This document shows positions 23,902 to 35,400 of a stretch of 64,000 bases of DNA, one piece after another. A program made the position numbers and the translations under genes. The notes under the pieces are model-generated. The model did not search any database. It saw only the letters and a list, made by a program, of their open reading frames with translations, and had not been told where the DNA came from. Positions within the stretch are counted from its first letter, which is position 1. Every line of letters begins with the position of its first letter. The stretch comes from Alitta virens (Eukaryota > Annelida > Polychaeta > Phyllodocida > Nereididae), in NCBI GenBank assembly GCA_932294295.1, contig OW028584.1:31295231-31359230 (forward strand). The letters run 5' to 3'.

Positions 23902-24319
23902 CAATGGCCAAAAATCAATTTCCCCCCCCCCAAAAGTGCACCAAACCAATGATCAATTCACTCTCTCTGAACACCTGTTAGATTGGTGTGGTCTCTAAAT
24001 ATAACTACTCTACTACTACTTCTTCTACTTCTGCTATCCAGTTCTTTCTTGCTCAAAATTGACTTGGTGTTATTTAATCACTCAGTCTTCTACTACTGCT
24101 TCCACTTCAAATAGTGTGAACTTAGATCTTATCCACTCTTCTACTTCTGCTTCTACTACAAATGGTACAATATCTTAACTGCACTTACTTTCTCAATTCC
24201 TGAATAATTCACACTACAGTCACCGCTGAGTAGCCTACTTCTGCTCCTGACTTGCTCACAACTTTGACCCATAGACGGTAGCTAAGCCAACTGATGGTCT
24301 TGCCTATTCTTTGCAGCAA
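23902..24319. other. Leader region of ORF1, TCT/CTA-rich
   Basis: Three imperfect blocks of CTACTTCTGCT-like triplets (24000-24050, 24085-24110, 24138-24165) precede the ORF1 start. No separate gene is seen. Confidence 0.4.
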
Positions 24320-25675
24320 ATGTCTTTATATATGCAATCTATTTTAGCCACCCAAGATGCCGCAACCCGGATCCAGATGAATGCCATTATTCATGGAATT
24401 CATTTATCTTTCCTCCCTCCCTCCAACCCCGCCTCACCTGTCTTTTCAGACAGAAATTCTCTTTCTTTTCAGAATTCTCCCAACACAGCTGCTAGTCCCA
24501 CTGCTACTGCTGAAGCTACGGCCAAGCTCATTGCTGAGGCCACTGCTGATGCTGCTGCTGACGACACAGCTGATACAACAATTAATAGCCTTTTTTCTCC
24601 TACACACTCTAACACAGGCCAGCCACCCGAAGACATGGACACAGGATTCACTATCCAACAAGGCAAGAAGCAGAAAAAGACTCATAAGAGAACCCGGTCC
24701 ACCCAAAGCCTTCACTCTAACTCAACTCCTGGGCTAGAGTCCCCCAAGAAGGCAAAGAAGACCACTCCCACCTCCCCTCTCTCCCCCTACTCCCCCCCTT
24801 CCCCAAAAACCAACTTATCTCCTCTTTTTACAGAATTTTCTGCAGATGCTGACTCAGCCAAGATCTTTCTTGAGCTGAAAAAGCACATAAGATACTCAAG
24901 AAGAACCCAAGCAGGCAACCTGCTGATCTATCCCCGGTCAGCAGCAGACAACACTACACTCCTCAGCCTCAACCTAGCAGGCTGCAAAATAAGAGACACC
25001 AAGAAGTCCAGAACTCCAGATGACAGCCTCACAGTTGTCATCATTGGAGTCCCCCCAAATTATTCAAATGATGATTTCTCTTCCATTTCAGGACTCCCCA
25101 ACTGCATCCGAATGCAAAGTGCAGCCCTTGGAAGACCCACCAACCGCGTCAAGGTCATTTGCTCCTCACCTGAGGAAAAACAAGGCCTACTAACTAATGG
25201 ACTCTCTTTTGATTTTAGAAAACTCAAGGTCGAAGAATACAAATCCAGAAGACCCCTCCAGTGCATCCGCTGTCAATCCTTTGGCCACAGAGCGAACACC
25301 TGTTCACTAGAAATCAGGTGTAAGCGCTGTGGCCTCGGGCATGGGCACAAGGAGTGTCCTTCTTCTGAGAAGGCCTCCTGCACCAACTGTAAAGGAGACC
25401 ACCCCGCATCCTTCTCCGGCTGTCCTTCTTATAAGGAAGCCCTTCTCTCCAAGAAATCGCGAGACACCAATACAGCACAGAAGATAGCCCCACCAGCCAA
25501 CATATTAGATGCCACCCGCATAGCCGCTACGGTAGCCCAGATACTGTCCAACATCCTCCAACCTCTCCATCCTGGAATCTCGGAGGACTCCATATTAAGT
25601 ATCACAGCAACAACAGTATCGAACATTTATAAAGTCAACATGACCCCTATCCAAATTTCTGAATTTATTAAGTAG
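24320..25675 (+). CDS. LINE-type ORF1 (Gag-like) with three zinc knuckles, stand-alone
   Basis: The protein resembles nucleic-acid-binding ORF1 of I/Jockey-group LINEs, which packages element RNA into particles. The N-terminal third is low in structure with an Ala/Thr-rich run (near 24500-24590) and a Lys/Arg and Ser/Pro-rich run (near 24660-24800). A conserved central domain follows, then three Cys-knuckles: CIRCQSFGHRANTC, CKRCGLGHGHKEC and CTNCKGDHPASFSGC. The frame is intact for about 452 codons. I place the start at the first ATG (24320); the frame is open slightly further upstream without another ATG. No endonuclease or RT follows within 1 kb, which is unusual because ORF2 normally begins next to ORF1. 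It may be an ORF2-deleted LINE, a Gag-only non-autonomous element or a captured gene. Confidence 0.75.
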   Translation: MSLYMQSILATQDAATRIQMNAIIHGIHLSFLPPSNPASPVFSDRNSLSFQNSPNTAASPTATAEATAKLIAEATADAAADDTADTTINSLFSPTHSNTGQPPEDMDTGFTIQQGKKQKKTHKRTRSTQSLHSNSTPGLESPKKAKKTTPTSPLSPYSPPSPKTNLSPLFTEFSADADSAKIFLELKKHIRYSRRTQAGNLLIYPRSAADNTTLLSLNLAGCKIRDTKKSRTPDDSLTVVIIGVPPNYSNDDFSSISGLPNCIRMQSAALGRPTNRVKVICSSPEEKQGLLTNGLSFDFRKLKVEEYKSRRPLQCIRCQSFGHRANTCSLEIRCKRCGLGHGHKECPSSEKASCTNCKGDHPASFSGCPSYKEALLSKKSRDTNTAQKIAPPANILDATRIAATVAQILSNILQPLHPGISEDSILSITATTVSNIYKVNMTPIQISEFIK

Positions 25676-26759
25676 TGACTACCATCCCCACCCCAATGTA
25701 ATCTCCCTGTTCTAATAAATAATTGCAGTTTTTCCCAATTCCTTACACCTTCCTATTTTTCCTTCCAGATTTCCCCCTTGATGCGGCCAGTCGTGGTGAG
25801 ATCCAGATCCTAGACCTATCGGGCCTTCTGACCATGATGTCCAGGATCCCCCACAAGACTCCAAAAGCGCTGAAGCTCCTAGAAGGAGGACCTCGCTTAT
25901 CTCTTACACTGCATACATACTGCATCCTATGGGGTGCTGGGGAGGACCAATTAGGGGTGGTTGCCAGGCAAGCCAAGGCCTCAGTCCGTCCAGCCACCTG
26001 CCTCTGAACCAATGGCCCAAATCTGGGGTATGTTCGATGCAAAACCAAGGAGCAGCCAGGCTGACTGACAGATGCTGTCTTACCATATATGGTACGCTTG
26101 GGTTGCTTGTTTTGCATATCGATCCAGAGCCCCTGTCATCCCCCACGTGACTTGGTGCCTGGTCAGTTTATGATCCCTCCAATTGATCAGTCCCAGTGTC
26201 CATGAGTCATTGCGGCTTGTCCTTTCGTGGTCTCATGTAACCGCCCCATTGCCCAACTTGGATCCCCATAGTTTGCAATAAAGTTTCAATCTCGTGTAAT
26301 AAAATCCCCAACTTTGATTGTACCTGTTCATTAATCATTTACCCATGTTCCTGTAATTGTATAGTGGGGCACCATTCGCCTCGTCAAGGTAGACTGCATT
26401 AGCTGATTGACTTTGGTCTTTGTTTGCTGCTTCACATTTCCCAAGTGAGTGCGAGATGTGCTCTTTAGCCTCCATGCCAAAATCAGGTACCTTGTTTCAT
26501 ACTACTAATGCTTTTACTCTTTTACTTACTAACTCTCTCTTTACAGTCCCAATTGTTCCCTAGTGACTTGCCTATTTTAATGAACATGCCTACCTGTCAT
26601 CTTGACTTACATTGTTCTTACACTGTCAGTTTTAGTCACTTTCAGTCACCATTACCTAAACATAATTCTATTGTTCACTATATCTAAGTTCTGCTTGAGT
26701 ATTGCTTTCTCCCTTCATATCCAGCCAGTGTCCATTTGGAGTTGAGGACAGGTTGAGGT
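25676..26759. other. Non-coding sequence after ORF1
   Basis: The base composition is more GC-rich than the surroundings up to about 26280, then AATAAA signals occur at about 26276-26305 (GCAATAAAGTTTC and TAATAAAATCC). This could be the 3' untranslated part of the ORF1 unit. No RT motif was found in either strand. Confidence 0.45.
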
Positions 26760-26910
26760 TGTCATATCGGCGCCTAACTGGCGTATGTATATCTAGGTCA
26801 CAAATAAAAGTAGTTCCGTCCTGCCTCAAACATGGCATCAAGGTGCTTATTTACTGTCCAATTGATTCCACTTCCAAGCCTTATATAGGACATTAATACG
26901 GGATTTTACA
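26760..26910 (+). repeat. 5' LTR of gypsy element
   Basis: Begins TGTCATATCGGCGCC and ends GGGATTTTACA; an AATAAA lies near 26803. It matches 31727-31877 over 151 bases with about ten differences. Confidence 0.9.
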
Positions 26911-26988
26911 TGGTGGCGGCTTATAGGAACTTTCTCTCCTTCATTCTACCAGTGCCTGCTCATGTGTTGTGACCGTTAACCTGCGTAA

Positions 26989-28384
26989 TGGCGTTGTCAG
27001 CGAACTCAGCTCCAATTCCCTCCATGAACTGGGATGCTCCCAACCTGCCGGAAGCATGGTGGAAATTCGAACAGCATGCTAGATTGGCTGGGCTCCGGCC
27101 TAACTGAAGTAATAGGCCGGCACACGCCAATCTACAGGTCGGAATCCTGACCTTTACCGGAAATATGTCATACCTGCGCACTGGCTATTTTCTCCATTCA
27201 GCATTTGCAGTGCGCAGGAGGGCGGGGCTAGAAGCAAAGGGTCTTCCAGAAATCTAATTTTAACCAGCCAAAGGGGGAGCATGAACAATTGGAATGTACC
27301 GGTGCCTTGTGCTTGACACAGGCGCGGGAACCAGTGAACATGCTAGACTCACCTTTGCTGGCCCGTTGAGCGGAAAAACAGAAGAACAACATGTCAGCTA
27401 CTTGCTCATATCTGGGTTGGTGAGAAAGGCAGGGATATCTACAACACTTGGCCTCCAATGTCAGAAGCCGACAGTAAGCTATTAAAATCTTACTTCACGC
27501 AATTTAAAGCACATGTCAAGCCCCAAACGAATGTCATATTCGTCCGCTACAAGTTTCACAAGAGAATTCAAGAATCTACAGACTCATTTGACAAGTTTGT
27601 CATCGATTTGAAGCTACTCGTGAAAGACTGTGAGTACGACAAACCAGACGAAATGGTGCGAGATCGAATTGTGTTCGGAATTAACTCCCAACCGGTATGT
27701 CAATTACTACTCAAGGAAGGCTCAAAATTAACTCTCGAACAAGCTGTTGAAATTGCACATGCTCATGAACTGTCACAGACCCAACTGCGCACTATGTCCA
27801 GCGCAGATGTCAATGGTGCTAGTGGAAATAATTCTGAGACCGTGAATGTGAATGCAATCGCTCGCCCAGGCAGAATCCGCCAAATACACAACTGCTACTT
27901 CTGTGGACGTGACCACGCCAGGAAACAATGCCCGGCATGGGGCGCTACGTGCGATAAATGTGGCAAGAAGAACCATTTCAAGGCTCAATGTGAAATTGCA
28001 TCAAAATCCTTGAAGAATCAGACAAGATCCTCGCTCGAGATTCAAGATGCCGTGACAAGCACAAGAAAAGCAAGAGATCTAAAGACAAAAGCCATGTCCG
28101 CAAAATTGAGATGGACAGCAGTGAAAAGTGAATCAGACAGTGAATATTTCTCCATACAGTCCTTAACATGCACAAAAAGTATCTCCAAAGTCAGTGAACA
28201 GCTCAGGACAAAGCTAAGAGTCAAGGGCACAAAGGCTGAACTTGTGGTTCAAATCGATACAGGCACGGAAGCTAACATTCTATACCTACTCGATGTTTCC
28301 AAGCCCTGCACCCCGAGTTCCAAGACAGCCCTGCTGCATGCCCCAAAATACTGCCGGACCCTTCGTCACTCTCGCCACTTATGA
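26989..28384 (+). pseudogene. gag: Gypsy gag and protease, broken
   Basis: Gag forms the particle and protease cuts it. The start (MALSANSAPIPS at 26989) runs to a stop at 27105. An unrelated-looking stretch to about 27300 follows, then Gag resumes in another frame and continues as an open segment of 308 codons from 27458. That segment holds the capsid C-terminal part, two zinc knuckles (CYFCGRDHARKQC and CDKCGKKNHFKAQC) and the start of the aspartic protease with the active-site DTG near 28260. It stops at 28384 soon after. Comparison with the gag fragment at 36456 supports the missing middle part. Confidence 0.8.
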
Positions 28385-30095
28385 CGGAAGCCCATTACTG
28401 CACCATGGAACATTGAAGCTAACATGTTCCGCGAAAGTGCCAGCTCCACAATGGCATTCCAATCGACTTTTTTGTGTGCGACACAGACGGACCAATCATT
28501 CTCGGACTACGAGACAGTCGCTCTCTTGACCTTATTTCTGTCAACCCTCAGGTCCGGCACGTCACTGTCTCCGTCGTGCACAGTAAGTCGGCCACTTCTC
28601 CAGAAATTGTTAGGCCAATTAGGGACAGTCATAATCTCATCTCCATGTACCCTGACCGTTTCGAAGGACTCGGCAAGTTTCAGCGAAAAGCGACACTCCA
28701 GCTGAAAGAAGATGCTGTTCCTGTCGTGCATGCTCCATGACGCTGCCCAGTGCATTTGAAAAAAGACATTCAAGACACTCTCGAAACATTGGAAGCCCAG
28801 GAAATAAGCGAGAAAATCCCATCAGGACAACCCACTGAATGGCTCTCAAGTCTTGCCTACGCCAGGAAATCCAATGGCAAACTCCGAGTATGCCTCGACT
28901 CCCGCGATCTCAATGCAAGTCTGAAACGTACTCACCACAAAGCTCAAACTGTTGAGGAAATTACATACAAGTTAGCTAATGCAAAGGTCTTCAGCAAATT
29001 GGATGCCAAGGACGGGTACTGGAGCATCCAACTAGATGAGCAGTCAAGTCTCCTTACCGCATTTAGCTCTCTGGCATCCAATCGGCGATACAAATTTAAC
29101 AGACTTCCCTTCGGTATCAACATTTCTCAAGATCTCTTCCAAGAGGAAATGGACCAAATTACGCGGGATCTCCCAGGCGTAATCTCAATCGCTGATGATT
29201 TGTGTGTCTACGGTGCGGACGAAAGTGAACACGATCGTAATCTACACAGTCTCATGCTTAAAGCCCTCTCATGCGGCCTTGTGTTCAACAAGAAAAAGTG
29301 TTTTATCAAAGTCCCAAAAATCACCTTCTTCGGCTCAGTCTACAGCTGTAATGGCGTCGAGCCCGATCCCGCGAGGACCCAAGAGATCCAGGATCTTGCG
29401 CCCCCTACATGCAAGCAGAAAGTCATGTCGTTTCTCTGAATGATCCAATACCTGTCCCCTTTCATTTCCCACCTCAGTGAACTTACTACCGCTCCTCTAT
29501 GAGATCTAACTAAGAAGGACACTGAAGTCACATGACAGCTACTCATCAAAAAGCTTTCGAAAAGCTCAAATCCACTGTCGCCAACGCTACAGTTCTGTGC
29601 TACTTCCGGCTGAACCAGAGAAGGAACGAATAGTCGCGTTTGCTTCCAAAAGCCTGTCCTAAGTGGAATCTCGCTACGCCAATATAGAGCGCGAACTTCT
29701 CGCAGTGGTTTTTGGAGTCGAGAAACTTCATACCTATGTGTATGGAGCCAAAGTGGTAGTAGAAAGTGACCACAAGCCACTGGAAGCTATCCTCCGCAAG
29801 AATCTTGCACAAGCTCCGCCAAGATTACAACGAATGCTACTCCGTCTACAAGCCTACAAGTGGATATCAAGTACAGAAAGGGCTCAGAACTTCTTCTTGC
29901 TGATTTTCTGTCTAGATATCAGCCAAACAAAGATTCACGGCATATCCAGATGGATCAGACAATACATGCTGTACGTTGGACGGAAAGCAAACTCGAAGCC
30001 CTAAGAGAAGCTACTACCAGCGACCATGTCCTCGCTGAACTAAACAAATTGTACAAGAAGGATGGCCCCAAAAGTGTTCAGATCTGCCAAAGAAA
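28385..30095 (+). pseudogene. pol: Gypsy reverse transcriptase and RNase H, broken
   Basis: The reverse transcriptase core is open from about 28750 to 29439 and contains LDSRDLNA, FSKLDAKDGYW, FNRLPFGI and ADDLCVYG. The usual Y-x-D-D reads I-A-D-D here, a change at the position before the catalytic pair. A TGA at 28738-28740 and another near 29440 interrupt the same frame. A typical gypsy RNase H piece with ESRYANIERELLAVVFGVE and ESDHKPLEAI lies at 29663-29860, then the frame shifts. The enzyme cannot be made whole from this copy. Confidence 0.8.
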
Positions 30096-30887
30096 TTGTA
30101 TGCATATTGGACCATCAGGGATTACATTGGTATTGAGGATGGTGTTCTTACCAAGGGACAGCAAGTCCTGGTCCCAGAGAAGCTTCGTAAGGACATTCTC
30201 ACCCAGCTGCACAACCATGCCCACCAAGGCATCGAAAAAACGCAAATGCTGGCCCGGAAATGTGTTTACTGGCCGAACGTAAACAAAGATATCGCGGACG
30301 CTGTCGGACTGTGCGTTACTTGTAACACCTACAAAAATAGCCTGCAACCAGAGCCAATGTATTTACGAGAGCTGCCCAGCGGGCCATGGAAGTTTCTCGC
30401 TAGTGACCTGTTCGAATTCAATAAAAAGAAATATCTGTTATTGTGCGATTACTATAGTAATTTTAGCATGGTGAGGGAGCTCAGAAGTGAAAGCAGCAAC
30501 TGTGTCATCGGCCTGCTGAAAGCAATCTTCTCAGAACATGGTATCCCTCTGCAACTGTATACAGACAATGGACCATGTTATAGTAGCCATCAGTTCAAGG
30601 ACTTCGCTGCAAAATATGGCTTTGACCATGTAACATCAAGCCCGCATTATCCCCAAAGCAATGGATTCGCCGAGAGAATGGTGGGCACCGTAAAGGGCAC
30701 CCTTGAGCGCTGTGCTGATGCAGGGGAGGACCCAGAGCTCGCCCTACTCCTCCTGCGTACGACACCGGTCGCCAGCAACCTGCCATCTCCAGCTGAGTTG
30801 TACGACCGCCCCATACGCTCGACCTTACCATCGTCGGTAAAACTCAAACCGAACAACGAGAGTGCAAAGGTAGTGCTGCGACAATGA
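30096..30887 (+). pseudogene. pol: Gypsy integrase, open segment
   Basis: Integrase inserts the element DNA. The segment has the zinc-binding HHCC start (LHNHAHQGIEKTQ followed by CVTC) and the catalytic triad residues in SDLFEF, TDNGPC and FAERMVG, spaced as in gypsy integrases. The 263 codons are open although the rest of pol is not. They end at a TGA at 30885-30887 just before the C-terminal part. Confidence 0.85.
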
Positions 30888-31283
30888 CAACAAACTCAGA
30901 AGCAGTATTTCAACTTAAGGACCAGACCATTAAAGCAGCTGTCACCCGGCGATCCAGTAATGCTGCAATCCGCAAACAACTTAAAGTGGCAACTAGCCAC
31001 TGTCGTAACACCGACGAAAGAACCGCGATCATATATCGTCCAGAATACCAATGGCACCAGATATCGCAGGAACCGTAGATTCCTTCGTGAACTACCTGGA
31101 AAGCAAGATGATCTGATCAACACAGCAGCAGAACCCGGTAGCGAGGCATCCCCAATGAGGGCAAATGAAAAACATGTGACAATTAACGAGAGCCCCTCTG
31201 TCAAAGAAGCGCAGCCGGCCGAACCAAGAAGATCAAGCCGAAATGCAAAAGCACCAACAAGATTAATCCAAGAGATGAAGTAA
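30888..31283 (+). pseudogene. pol: Gypsy integrase C-terminal region
   Basis: A basic, shifted continuation of Pol in two overlapping frames (30884-31078 and 30960-31283) with the R/K-rich ending REPRRSSRNAKAPTRL-like. It forms the tail of the polyprotein before the untranslated leader to the 3' LTR. Confidence 0.5.
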
Positions 31284-31726
31284 AAATAAAAGTGACTCTT
31301 TATCCAAAGTGACTTTCTATGGACTGTAACCTTTTTTCATGTTTTCCAACCAGTTACAAATGTGAGACATCTTCCTGAGGTCATCTGTAGAGTCACAGTG
31401 TTGATTGTATTTGTATTGTATTTAGTAATAGTAAAATTGTTTGTTCTAGTATTTGCATAGCATTTCATCATTGTTCGTTTTAAATCAGTCCTGCGTGACA
31501 AAAATATTGTAGGATAATACTTTGTAATCTTATAGTTGCATAGTTGATGTTTGGCATAAAGTTTTGTTATAATAAGTAAAAGAGGCAAAATTGCTCTTAC
31601 CTAGGGTAAATGAAATCAGATCAACGTATACATGGCAAAAGCAAGTCGAAGTAACAATACGGTAGAATGTCAAATGGCTTAGCCTTTATTGTGATACATT
31701 CTGTTTTATTTTCGTAAGAAGGGAGA
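31284..31726 (+). other. Gypsy 3' non-coding region and polypurine tract
   Basis: Non-coding except for the purine tract AAGAAGGGAGA at 31716-31726, which primes plus-strand DNA in this class of elements. Confidence 0.7.
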
Positions 31727-31877
31727 TGTCGTATCGGCGCCTAACTGGCATATGTATATCTAGGTCACAAATAAAAGTAGTTCCGTCCAGCCTCAAACAT
31801 GATGTCCACGTGCTTATTTACTGTCCGATCAAATCCACTTCCAAGCCTTATATAGGACATTAATACGGAATATTACA
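31727..31877 (+). repeat. 3' LTR of gypsy element
   Basis: Begins TGTCGTATCGGCGCC and ends GGAATATTACA. It is the partner of 26760-26910 and meets the satellite array directly at 31878. Confidence 0.9.
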
Positions 31878-33560
31878 AGTATCTGTCAAAAGAATAACTA
31901 TCATTCTGACAACTTAATCTGATGTGTATTAGCAGCATTTAATTTATGAGATGTAGATACCTTTTAAGAGAGTATAAGATGACGATACCTCATCTGTCAG
32001 ATATGGCTGAAGAATATGTGAGTATCTGTCAAAAGAATAACTATCATTCTGACAACATAATCAGATGTGTCTGAACAGCATTTAATTTATGAGATGCAGA
32101 GACCTTTTAAGAGTATAAGATGACGATACCTCATCTGTCAGATATGGCTGAAGAATATGTGAGTATCTGTCAAAAGAATAACTATCATTCTGACAACATA
32201 ATCAGATGTGTCTGAACAGCATTTAATTTATGAGATGCAGAGACCTTTTAAGAGTATAAGATGACGATACCTCATCTGTCAGATATGGCTGAAGAATATG
32301 TGAGTATCTGTCAAAAGAATAACTATCATTCTGACAACATAATCAGATGTGTCTGAACAGCATTTAATTTATGAGATGCAGAGACCTTTTAAGAGTATAA
32401 GATGACGATACCTCATCTGTCAGATATGGCTGAAGAATATGTGAGTATCTGTCAAAAGAATAACTATCATTCTGACAACATAATCAGATGTGTCTGAACA
32501 GCATTTAATTTATGAGATGCAGAGACCTTTTAAGAGTATAAGATGACGATACCTCATCTGTCAGATATGGCTGAAGAATATGTGAGTATCTGTCAAAAGA
32601 ATAACTATCATTCTGACAACATAATCAGATGTGTCTGAACAGCATTTAATTTATGAGATGCAGAGACCTTTTAAGAGTATAAGATGACGATACCTCATCT
32701 GTCAGATATGGCTGAAGAATATGTGAGTATCTGTCAAAAGAATAACTATCATTCTGACAACATAATCAGATGTGTCTGAACAGCATTTAATTTATGAGAT
32801 GCAGAGACCTTTTAAGAGTATAAGATGACGATACCTCATCTGTCAGATATGGCTGAAGAATATGTGAGTATCTGTCAAAAGAATAACTATCATTCTGACA
32901 ACATAATCAGATGTGTCTGAACAGCATTTAATTTATGAGATGCAGAGACCTTTTAAGAGTATAAGATGACGATACCTCATCTGTCAGATATGGCTGAAGA
33001 ATATGTGAGTATCTGTCAAAAGAATAACTATCATTCTGACAACATAATCAGATGTGTCTGAACAGCATTTAATTTATGAGATGCAGAGACCTTTTAAGAG
33101 TATAAGATGAATATATCTTTTAAGAGGGCTTGATCATCTGTCAGATATGTCTGAAGAATATGTGAGAATTTGTTACAAGAATGACTCATTCTGACAGCAT
33201 AATCTAATGTGTATTAGCAGCATTTAATTTATGTGATCAAGGTACCCTTGTGAGAGAGCTAAGTAATCTCAGATATATATATTCATCTGTCACAGGAATG
33301 ATTACCATACTGACAACATACTTTTTAAGAGAGCTTGATCATCTTTCAGATATGTCTTGAGATTATGTGAGTATCTGTTGCAAAAATAATTCATTCTGAC
33401 TACCTAATCTGATGTGTATTAGCAACACTTAATTTATGAGATGAAGATACATTCTAAGAGAGCTTGATCATCTGTCAGATATGTCTGAAGAATATATGAG
33501 TATCTGCGACAAGAAGGACTATCATTCTGACAACATCATCTGATGTCTATGCTCACAAAT
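31878..33560 (+). repeat. Satellite array, about 141-bp unit
   Basis: Units starting AGTATCTGTCAAAAGAATAA recur at 31878, 32021, 32162, 32303, 32444, 32585, 32726, 32867 and 33008. The spacing is 141 bases in the central part, where units look almost identical. The first unit is more diverged, and after 33118 the units become degenerate and of uneven length to about 33560. High identity in the middle and decay at the edge is the usual picture of a homogenised tandem array. Confidence 0.95.
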
Positions 33561-33604
33561 CCTTCGCACCGTATAATCCATGTTATGAAGATATTGTAAG
33601 AGAG

Positions 33605-35253
33605 TTGTATTGTCTGTCAGAGAAGTATATTAGGTCCTTTGTTGTACAATATATTTGATATACTGTATCAAGTAAATGATATCTGGCAGCAAAAAGGGCT
33701 CTTACAAAAGAGATAACTGATTTCACTATTCCATACACTGATTTTAAAATGACTATAAAATCTTTTATCATGTCTTGCTGGCAAAGACAATGGAATGAAT
33801 CCAGTAACAACAAGTTGCATTCAATTTTACCTTGCATTCAAAATAAAATACCTAGTAGGTTCAATACTCGCAAAGATCAAGGAATATATCACAGATGCTT
33901 CATAGGACATTCAAGACTTACCCATTTACACCTTTCAGTCAATGAACCGGCACCGGTATGCCAGAGTTGACGGTGCCCCCTTACAATCAAACATATTTTA
34001 TTAGATTGCATCCAATTACAACGCATTAGAAGACCTTTGTTTCAAGCTACTACCTTACAACATCTCTTTACAAGATATCCAATGCAGACATTTATTGATT
34101 TTTTACATGCTTCTGGTTTCTACTACCAAATATAGATAATCAATCTTAACCTAGAGAGCCTCTACATAGCCCACTCAGGTGCTGATGAGGCGTTAACAAT
34201 AACACACACACACACACATCAAGTAAATGATCACTATTATAATTACGCAGATGATAACACAATAGCAGTAATTGGTGATGATATGTCATATGTATTGAAC
34301 AAACTCCAGCAAAATGCTGAAGCATGTATAGATTGGTTTGAGGTAAATATGATGAAAACAAATCCTGAAACGTTTCAGTTAACGATATTAGATCGCAAGA
34401 GCAATTGTTTTATAGATAAGAAAATTGATATTGGTGATATTACTATAAATTATGTAAATGAGGTCAAATTGCTAGGTTTCACAATTGATGCTAAACTGTC
34501 TTTTGAATCACACGTAAATGATATTTGCAGAAAGGCTAGTAAAAAACATGTATATTCTTAAAAGATAATCATTCAAGGTTAAATGTGAACAAGCCAGAAT
34601 TGCTTTAATGAAAGCTTTTGTATTTTCAACATTTACTTATTCTCCACTTTTGTGGCATTATACTACCTTGACTATGTCTAAAAGATTAGATAAAATTTAT
34701 GTTAGATGTCTGAGGTTTATAATGAATGATTCTAAAGGTATGCATGATAAAGAATTATTGTTTGAAAAGACAAACAATGATAGCTTAACTCTGTGGAGAT
34801 TAAAAAAGATCGCTATTTTTTCATTTGCATATAAATTTTACCATGACTTATCTTTAGATTATTTGAATCAATTGGCTGTGCCAAAACGTATGAATCACAA
34901 TTTACATGACAAACATGAAGTATGTTTAAAAAGATTTAACACTATGCAATATGGTTATTGATCACTGTCTTATGCAGGTTGCAAGTTATGGAATTCTATT
35001 CCTTGTTTATGGAAAAGTTCATGTAACGTTAGGAATTTGGTCTATCTAACTAAATTAATGTACCATTTATGAGAATTATATATAAATCAAATCATTGTTC
35101 ATGCTTGAGTCATTTGGACAACAGTTGTTATTAATTTTAGTTTTAACTTGTTTTTAATTTTGTTTTATATGTGTGCTCAGCGACCAGCCTTAGTGCTGAT
35201 GTTTTATTGTTATTTTTTCCCCCGAGGGTAAATAAAAGTTATTCTTATTCTTA
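33605..35253 (+). mobile_element. 5'-truncated CR1-like LINE with a nested LINE
   Basis: The left part (about 33605-33680) encodes the RT region of SILGPLLYNIFDILYQVND type. After an inserted Nimb-like LINE, the frame continues at 34232 with YNYADDNTIAV. Two open blocks follow, 34283-34561 and 34608-34961, separated by a frameshift and together giving the RT C-terminal part. The element ends with AATAAAAGTTATTCTTATTC near 35230-35253. It lies inside the satellite array. It is too degraded to be active. Confidence 0.75.
33681..34217 (+). mobile_element. 5'-truncated Nimb-like LINE copy
   Basis: Matches the last 537 bases of the full-length LINE at 56016-61414, including the end of RNase H, the C-terminal domain and a (CA)n tail. 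It is flanked by a perfect 14-bp target duplication ATCAAGTAAATGAT at 33667-33680 and 34218-34231. It is nested in the CR1-like LINE. It keeps a Trp codon where the full-length copy has a stop. Confidence 0.9.
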
Positions 35254-35400
35254 TGTCTGAAGAATATGTGATCATCTGTCAGAGAAATGACTAACATCCT
35301 GACAACATAATCTGATGTGTATTAGCTGTCCTTAATTTGTGAGATGAAGATACCTTTTAAAAGAAATTGGTCATCTGTCAAATATGTCTGAAAAATGAGG
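35254..35400 (+). repeat. Satellite remnant beyond the LINE insertion
   Basis: The phrases GTCTGAAGAATATGTGATCA, ACATAATCTGATGTGTATTA and GAGATGAAGATACC continue the diverged 141-bp satellite units, so the LINE block 33605-35253 lies inside the array. Confidence 0.8.

Larger units (their letters stand above)
26760..31877 (+). mobile_element. Ty3/gypsy LTR retrotransposon, decayed
   Basis: Two LTRs of 151 bp bound a 4.8-kb interior carrying gag, protease, reverse transcriptase, RNase H and integrase in the gypsy order. A primer-binding-like TGG begins at 26911 and a polypurine tract AAGAAGGGAGA ends at 31726, just before the 3' LTR. The interior has several stops and frameshifts. No 4-6 bp duplication flanks the element (left GAGGT, right AGTAT), so it may be recombined. 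Confidence 0.9.

Noticed and set aside
25743..26117. 124-codon minus-strand frame after ORF1
   Set aside because: No domain recognised, and several overlapping frames of equal length exist in this GC-richer stretch, as chance predicts.
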